Shown: positions 60,354-64,000 of the stretch, piece after piece
How positions within the stretch are numbered: the first letter of the stretch is position 1
How the letters are laid out: every line of letters starts with the position of its first letter
Assembly: GCA_037447655.1 (NCBI GenBank)
Contig: JBBHKE010001406.1
Coordinates: forward strand, 1-64,000
Direction: 5' to 3'
Length of the DNA stretch: 64,000 bases
DNA from: Zygnema cylindricum
Taxonomy: Eukaryota > Streptophyta > Zygnematophyceae > Zygnematales > Zygnemataceae
Program-made: the position numbers and the translations under genes
The notes under the pieces: generated by a model
Seen by the model: only the letters and a program-made list of their open reading frames with translations
The model's database searches: none
What the model was told of the DNA's origin: nothing

Positions 60354-61693
60354 ATGTCGGTTGCAAATTTTCACGCCCTAAAGGTTTTAGTTCTCGTAAC
60401 AATGTGTTTCTATATCTGTTCCAAAATTTCACAACGCGGAGTTTTTGTCGAATGTTGTGAACTTGAATCTGATAATTTTCTCAATACACCTTGGTGCAGG
60501 TCTTTGAATGATTACCTTTTGAGTGGCTTGATTTCGTTCCCCCTGGATTCCTGGGCATCTATGCCTGAATTTAACTTTAGTAACAACTTTCTTTCCGGCT
60601 CTGCAGTAGTGTATCAAAATATCCCAAATGTTTGCCAAGCAATTATTGGAAACTGCTTCAATGTCGATGACCCTCTGCTAAAAAATTGTTCAACGGGGCA
60701 AAGGAACGAATCCCTGTGTTTGCAGTTTTGTGATGCTTCTCAACCAATGGGTGTGTGTGGCGGCCACGGCATCTGTCCTGGACTGAATAAATCTTGCATG
60801 TGCGATGATGATTACTCCACGGATATGATTTTCAACATCACATGCACTTTCAGTAAGTCTCTACACTGTCTACAGTATCCACGCTAATTGATATGGTATT
60901 TTTTCTGATATGGCCTTTCTCACACACAACTTGAAAAAGCTTCTCAGCAAATGTTACAACATGTTTGGGTTTTGTGAAGTTTTGTCAATATGAAGATACT
61001 TATCAATATGGAGTTTATATTTCATAACGTCGTAATTTCTAAATTTATGGCAACATATGTGTAGACCAACCAGAAAAATGTATTCTGTGTGGTATAATAG
61101 TTTCCTTGCCACAACAAGCCTCTCAAAGCAATCACAACAACTAGCAATTTGAAACTCAATTTGCATGAGGCCAAGTAAATATATGGCTAAATAGTGCCTG
61201 TTTTTCACGATCGCTTGTTTTAGTGACGGAATTTTAACGCGTTGCCATTACCTCAAACATAAATTGTTGTTTTGAAATCATGTTGCAATTTTGCAGAAAT
61301 TGTGTGATGTCTAGAATTCATGCGACAGTTCATTTTATTATATTGTTTGTTGTTTTCAATCTGTACAATATCACCTTTAGTTGCCTACGATTAAGATGTA
61401 TGCATTGTTAAGCGATCACATTTTATCCACTAAGTTAGTGGCTCATCGTAACCACACATAACTACTGAGGTATTGCCGAGAGCGATGTGTAAACATGAAT
61501 TTGATTAATGAATTAAACTTCAGTTCTTATTCTTTCGATGAATTTTGCAGAACCACGTGGTGTGGGATTAATAACACCGCCTCAAACACTGTCTAACAAA
61601 ACAAATCAATTTTTCCGTTACGCAAGTTCTGGATATTTGTATTCGAAGGATAAGAAACCATCATCGGTGGCCATGAATCGCCGCCAAACCTAA
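60354..61693 (+). CDS. Putative secreted LRR/EGF-like protein (two exons)
   Basis: Exons 60354-60852 and 61551-61693 splice GT..AG in phase and encode 213 residues. From the ATG at 60354, residues ~6-22 are hydrophobic and look like a signal peptide. A LRR-like part follows (SLNDYLLSGLISFPLDSW, then NFSNNFLSG), then a cysteine-bearing cap (NCFNVDDPLLKNC). An EGF-like domain comes next, with six cysteines spaced C-x8-C-x5-C-x6-C-x-C-x13-C (VCGGHGICPG, CMCDD). The second exon ends at TAA 61691 with AATAAA overlapping. Alternatively, CAG at 60497-60499 is an acceptor, and 60500-60852 is the last exon of the upstream LRR series; the phase fits exactly. The product would act outside the cell. The domain calls are better supported than the gene limits. 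Confidence 0.5.
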
Positions 61694-61898
61694 TAAAGAA
61701 AGCTATGATTAATTCAGCTTCACCTAATATTATTATATTTTAGAAAAATGTGAAATTTATCTCTTTTGTATTTTTTCTGCAAACGACCTTCCATGCATGA
61801 GTTGTATGGCTATTAGCACAATATTGTAGCAAAACTACACAATGCTAATAGTTGACAATACGGAATGGTTTATGTCTTTGCAACTTTTTACTGTGTAG

Positions 61899-62019
61899 AT
61901 GCGGATCGCTTTCGCTCACCGCGTATCAACATGCATATTATAGAACGCGGAACACAACCTCCCCGACTTTCCAAATGGTTAATCGAGTTTAAAACTAAAA
62001 TGCAAGAGGAGTGGCGAAC
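61899..62019 (+). other. Possible exon of unknown product
   Basis: TGTGTAG precedes and GTAAGC follows an open 121-bp stretch that encodes ADRFRSPRINMHIIERGTQP followed by RLSKWLIEFKTKMQEEWRT. Its entry phase fits the end of the 60852 exon. Its exit phase does not fit the 62798 exon. No domain was recognised. Confidence 0.2.
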
Positions 62020-62797
62020 GTAAGCATTTGATTACGCAAAACATAGGTCTTTTTCATCATCAAAAGTAGCGCCCGCAATTAATGTAGTCAATGCCCTTCC
62101 AAATCCTCATTTGTGTTATTTCTCCTGTCGTTTCACTTTTGGGCCAATGCATTTTATTATCGCTTTCATTCTTCAGGTTAAATTATCTCCGGTAATCCGC
62201 TTCAATATCTTCCATGTACTCCTCGTCTACTTTTTTTTTTTCTTAATCCTCATTTATCCATTCTCGCTGGTTTTCTATCACTTTTTGCGCCAGTATATCC
62301 CCGTTACTTTTATATTCTTCATCAATTCTAAAAGTATGCAGGAGTGCAGCCAGGCCATATGATCTTTAAGAAATTCTTCATCCCTTCTAACACAACCTGC
62401 GGGACCGGGTGATGCAAATTAATATCCAAATTATATCATATAATAGAATAGAATGAATGTTCGGAGTGGCCTCTATTAACATTTGAATGCTAGCTGAAGC
62501 TGTACTATCGAGGCCAGCTCTGATGCTTTCAACAATTACAACCCTAAATTAGTGAGCACCTGTACTAAGTTTGACGTTTTTTACAATCTACATATTCTGT
62601 TTGGAAATATTCTAACGATGTGAAACCAACTTGAAATTGCTGCCGCAAACTATTTGAAATGTTGTTGGAATCATTGGGCTATTCCTCAAATTCAATGTAT
62701 CAAATTTCATATGATCGTTGTGTGCATTTTTAAGAACTAATTTCACATGGTACACTATAATTTGTTGTAACGCGCATGTGTTTTGTGATTGGTCCAG

Positions 62798-63804
62798 GGT
62801 GTCTTTGATGACGAGACTTGCTTCTCAAACGGGGTGGACCACGCGGTGTTAGTTGTTGGTTACGATTTGACAGCCGAGACACCGTATTGGCTCATTCAAA
62901 ATTCATGGGGAACCAGCTGGGGGGATAATGGATACATGCGTATCAAAATATCAAATGGTTATGGGATTTGCGGAATCAATACTCAACCAGCTATCATACC
63001 AATAATGAAGCCCAAACGTAAGTTCGGTTAAGACGTATATTCTGATCAAATTTTGTGTGACTCAAAATGGATACGTAGGAGCAGCTGGCTACTATCATAG
63101 ATGCTAGTTTGTGAATCAAATACTATCGTAATATACGATTGAAATATTTGCAAATACCTTGGTGGGAGGTCAACGTGCTGATCTGTACGTTTTTTATTTC
63201 TTTTTTTCCTTCTGGACATTTCAGCTGGTGATCTCTGCAACGTCAAATTTTTTGCACAAATACAACAGAATGCTACTATTGGTCCTGGAAGCATGAAACC
63301 ATGTGGCAATGGTTTATGTATTTCGAACAACAAAACATATACCTGTAAATGTATGGATCAATTTGTAGCCGTGAAAAACACGGACGGAACACAAACTTGC
63401 GCTCCAGGTGAGAAACATTCTGTATTTTTAAACTTTGTTTTCCAGCATGTTGGATTTCTTTGGTTTGTAACTAAACGAATATATTTTTAAATTCTAATAT
63501 TTTTTCCAATGGGCAAGACTGATTAAACACCAGAGTAAAGTACACAATGTGTATGCTCATTGATGTATATGTCCAGTTTAAAAGCATGTGTTGAAATGTT
63601 TGAAATTCTGCATGCATTTTGGTGGATTTGAAAACGCGTTTGTCCTTTTTTTTTTTTTTGTGATTTTACCGCACCGCACAATGCACGTTGTCAATTGGAA
63701 ATGATTGTACTGCTGATATTGGAACCCAATCTAAAGGTCGCGTTATCTCAGGAATAATCGCCCTTATCCTATGTAGCTCTTTTGCGAGAACGATCACCCT
63801 TTAG
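62798..63804 (+). CDS. Papain-family (C1A) cysteine peptidase 3' exons with C-terminal EGF-like domain, partial
   Basis: Exon 62798-63017 encodes the C-terminal lobe of a papain-type peptidase: GVFDDETC, VDHAVLVVGYD (catalytic His), PYWLIQNSWGTSWGDNGYMR (catalytic Asn) and GYGICGIN. In-phase exon 63225-63407 encodes six cysteines in EGF-like order (PCGNGLC, YTCKC, QTC). A possible last exon (63737 or 63752 to TAG 63802) is in phase from either AG and gives a hydrophobic tail, GIIALILCSSFARTITL, which suggests membrane or GPI attachment. No exon with the prodomain or the QGxCGSCW cysteine motif was found in the window, so the gene is partial or dead. Plant C1A enzymes more often carry a granulin C-terminal domain. 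Confidence 0.65.
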
Positions 63805-64000
63805 TTGTTTGGCCGCGTGGACCTTTGGATTGTTGCCACCATTTTTTTTTTTTTTCATGTTTCCGCTTTTAGTTTTTAATCTGGACCTATTCCTGAAGAG
63901 AAATCTTTGATCACAAAATGAAGCTTACAAATTTTGAAAGGCGAATTCCACAGACACAAACATTTTATTCTGGAAATCTGGTGAACATCAATAAGCAATT
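63805..64000. other. Nothing recognised to window end
   Basis: AT-rich, with a T13 run near 63843. No feature is supported. Confidence 0.4.

Noticed and set aside
62111-62362. 83-codon frame with a hydrophobic stretch near the papain exon
   Set aside because: The hydrophobic run comes from T-rich sequence. It has no papain motif and no splice continuity with 62798.

Overview
The window looks like plant (streptophyte) nuclear DNA. Evidence: a six-exon gene for the plant-type mitochondrial import receptor TOM20, LRR-coding exons of exactly 72 bp with a constant intron phase, Ty1/copia retrotransposons, a TGGTATC-type plant primer-binding site, and a satellite that carries the plant telobox AAACCCTAA once per repeat. 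I cannot name the species. A non-seed plant or streptophyte alga is possible, but this is only a guess.

Layout. 1-32365 is one satellite array of about 160 copies of a ~202-bp dimer (two diverged ~101-bp monomers). Orientation is plus up to 24823 and inverted from 24836 onwards. Higher-order repeats occur at 606 bp (3 dimers), ~1.6 kb, ~2.0 kb and ~15-16 kb spacing. No gene lies in it. 32366-48945 is transposon-rich: a TA-flanked inverted-repeat MITE, a deleted copia derivative with both LTRs (34854-37478), a TTA-flanked element with 13-bp terminal inverted repeats (38206-40231) holding a decayed minus-strand LTR, a nearly full-length but broken Ty1/copia element (40535-46741), and a TAA-flanked relative of the TTA-flanked element (47103-47881). 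The copia element sits inside one arm of a ~330-bp inverted repeat. The other arm (47992-48328) preserves the empty insertion site.

48946-52529 is TOM20, the only clearly intact conserved housekeeping gene here. 52530-57023 is intergenic, with three more MITEs of the 34-kb family and a purine-rich stretch. 57024-59422 holds four separated 72-bp LRR exons that arose by exon-plus-intron duplication. 60354-63804 holds exons for a secreted or extracellular product: a possible signal peptide, LRR-like segment and EGF-like domain, then about 1 kb downstream a papain-family (C1A) catalytic His/Asn exon followed by a second EGF-like exon and a possible hydrophobic C-terminal exon. No exon with the catalytic cysteine was found, so this is either two incomplete genes, a pseudogene, or an unusual LRR-EGF-C1A-EGF architecture.

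All exon limits, repeat limits and identity estimates were made by eye from the sequence. No alignment or database search was run.
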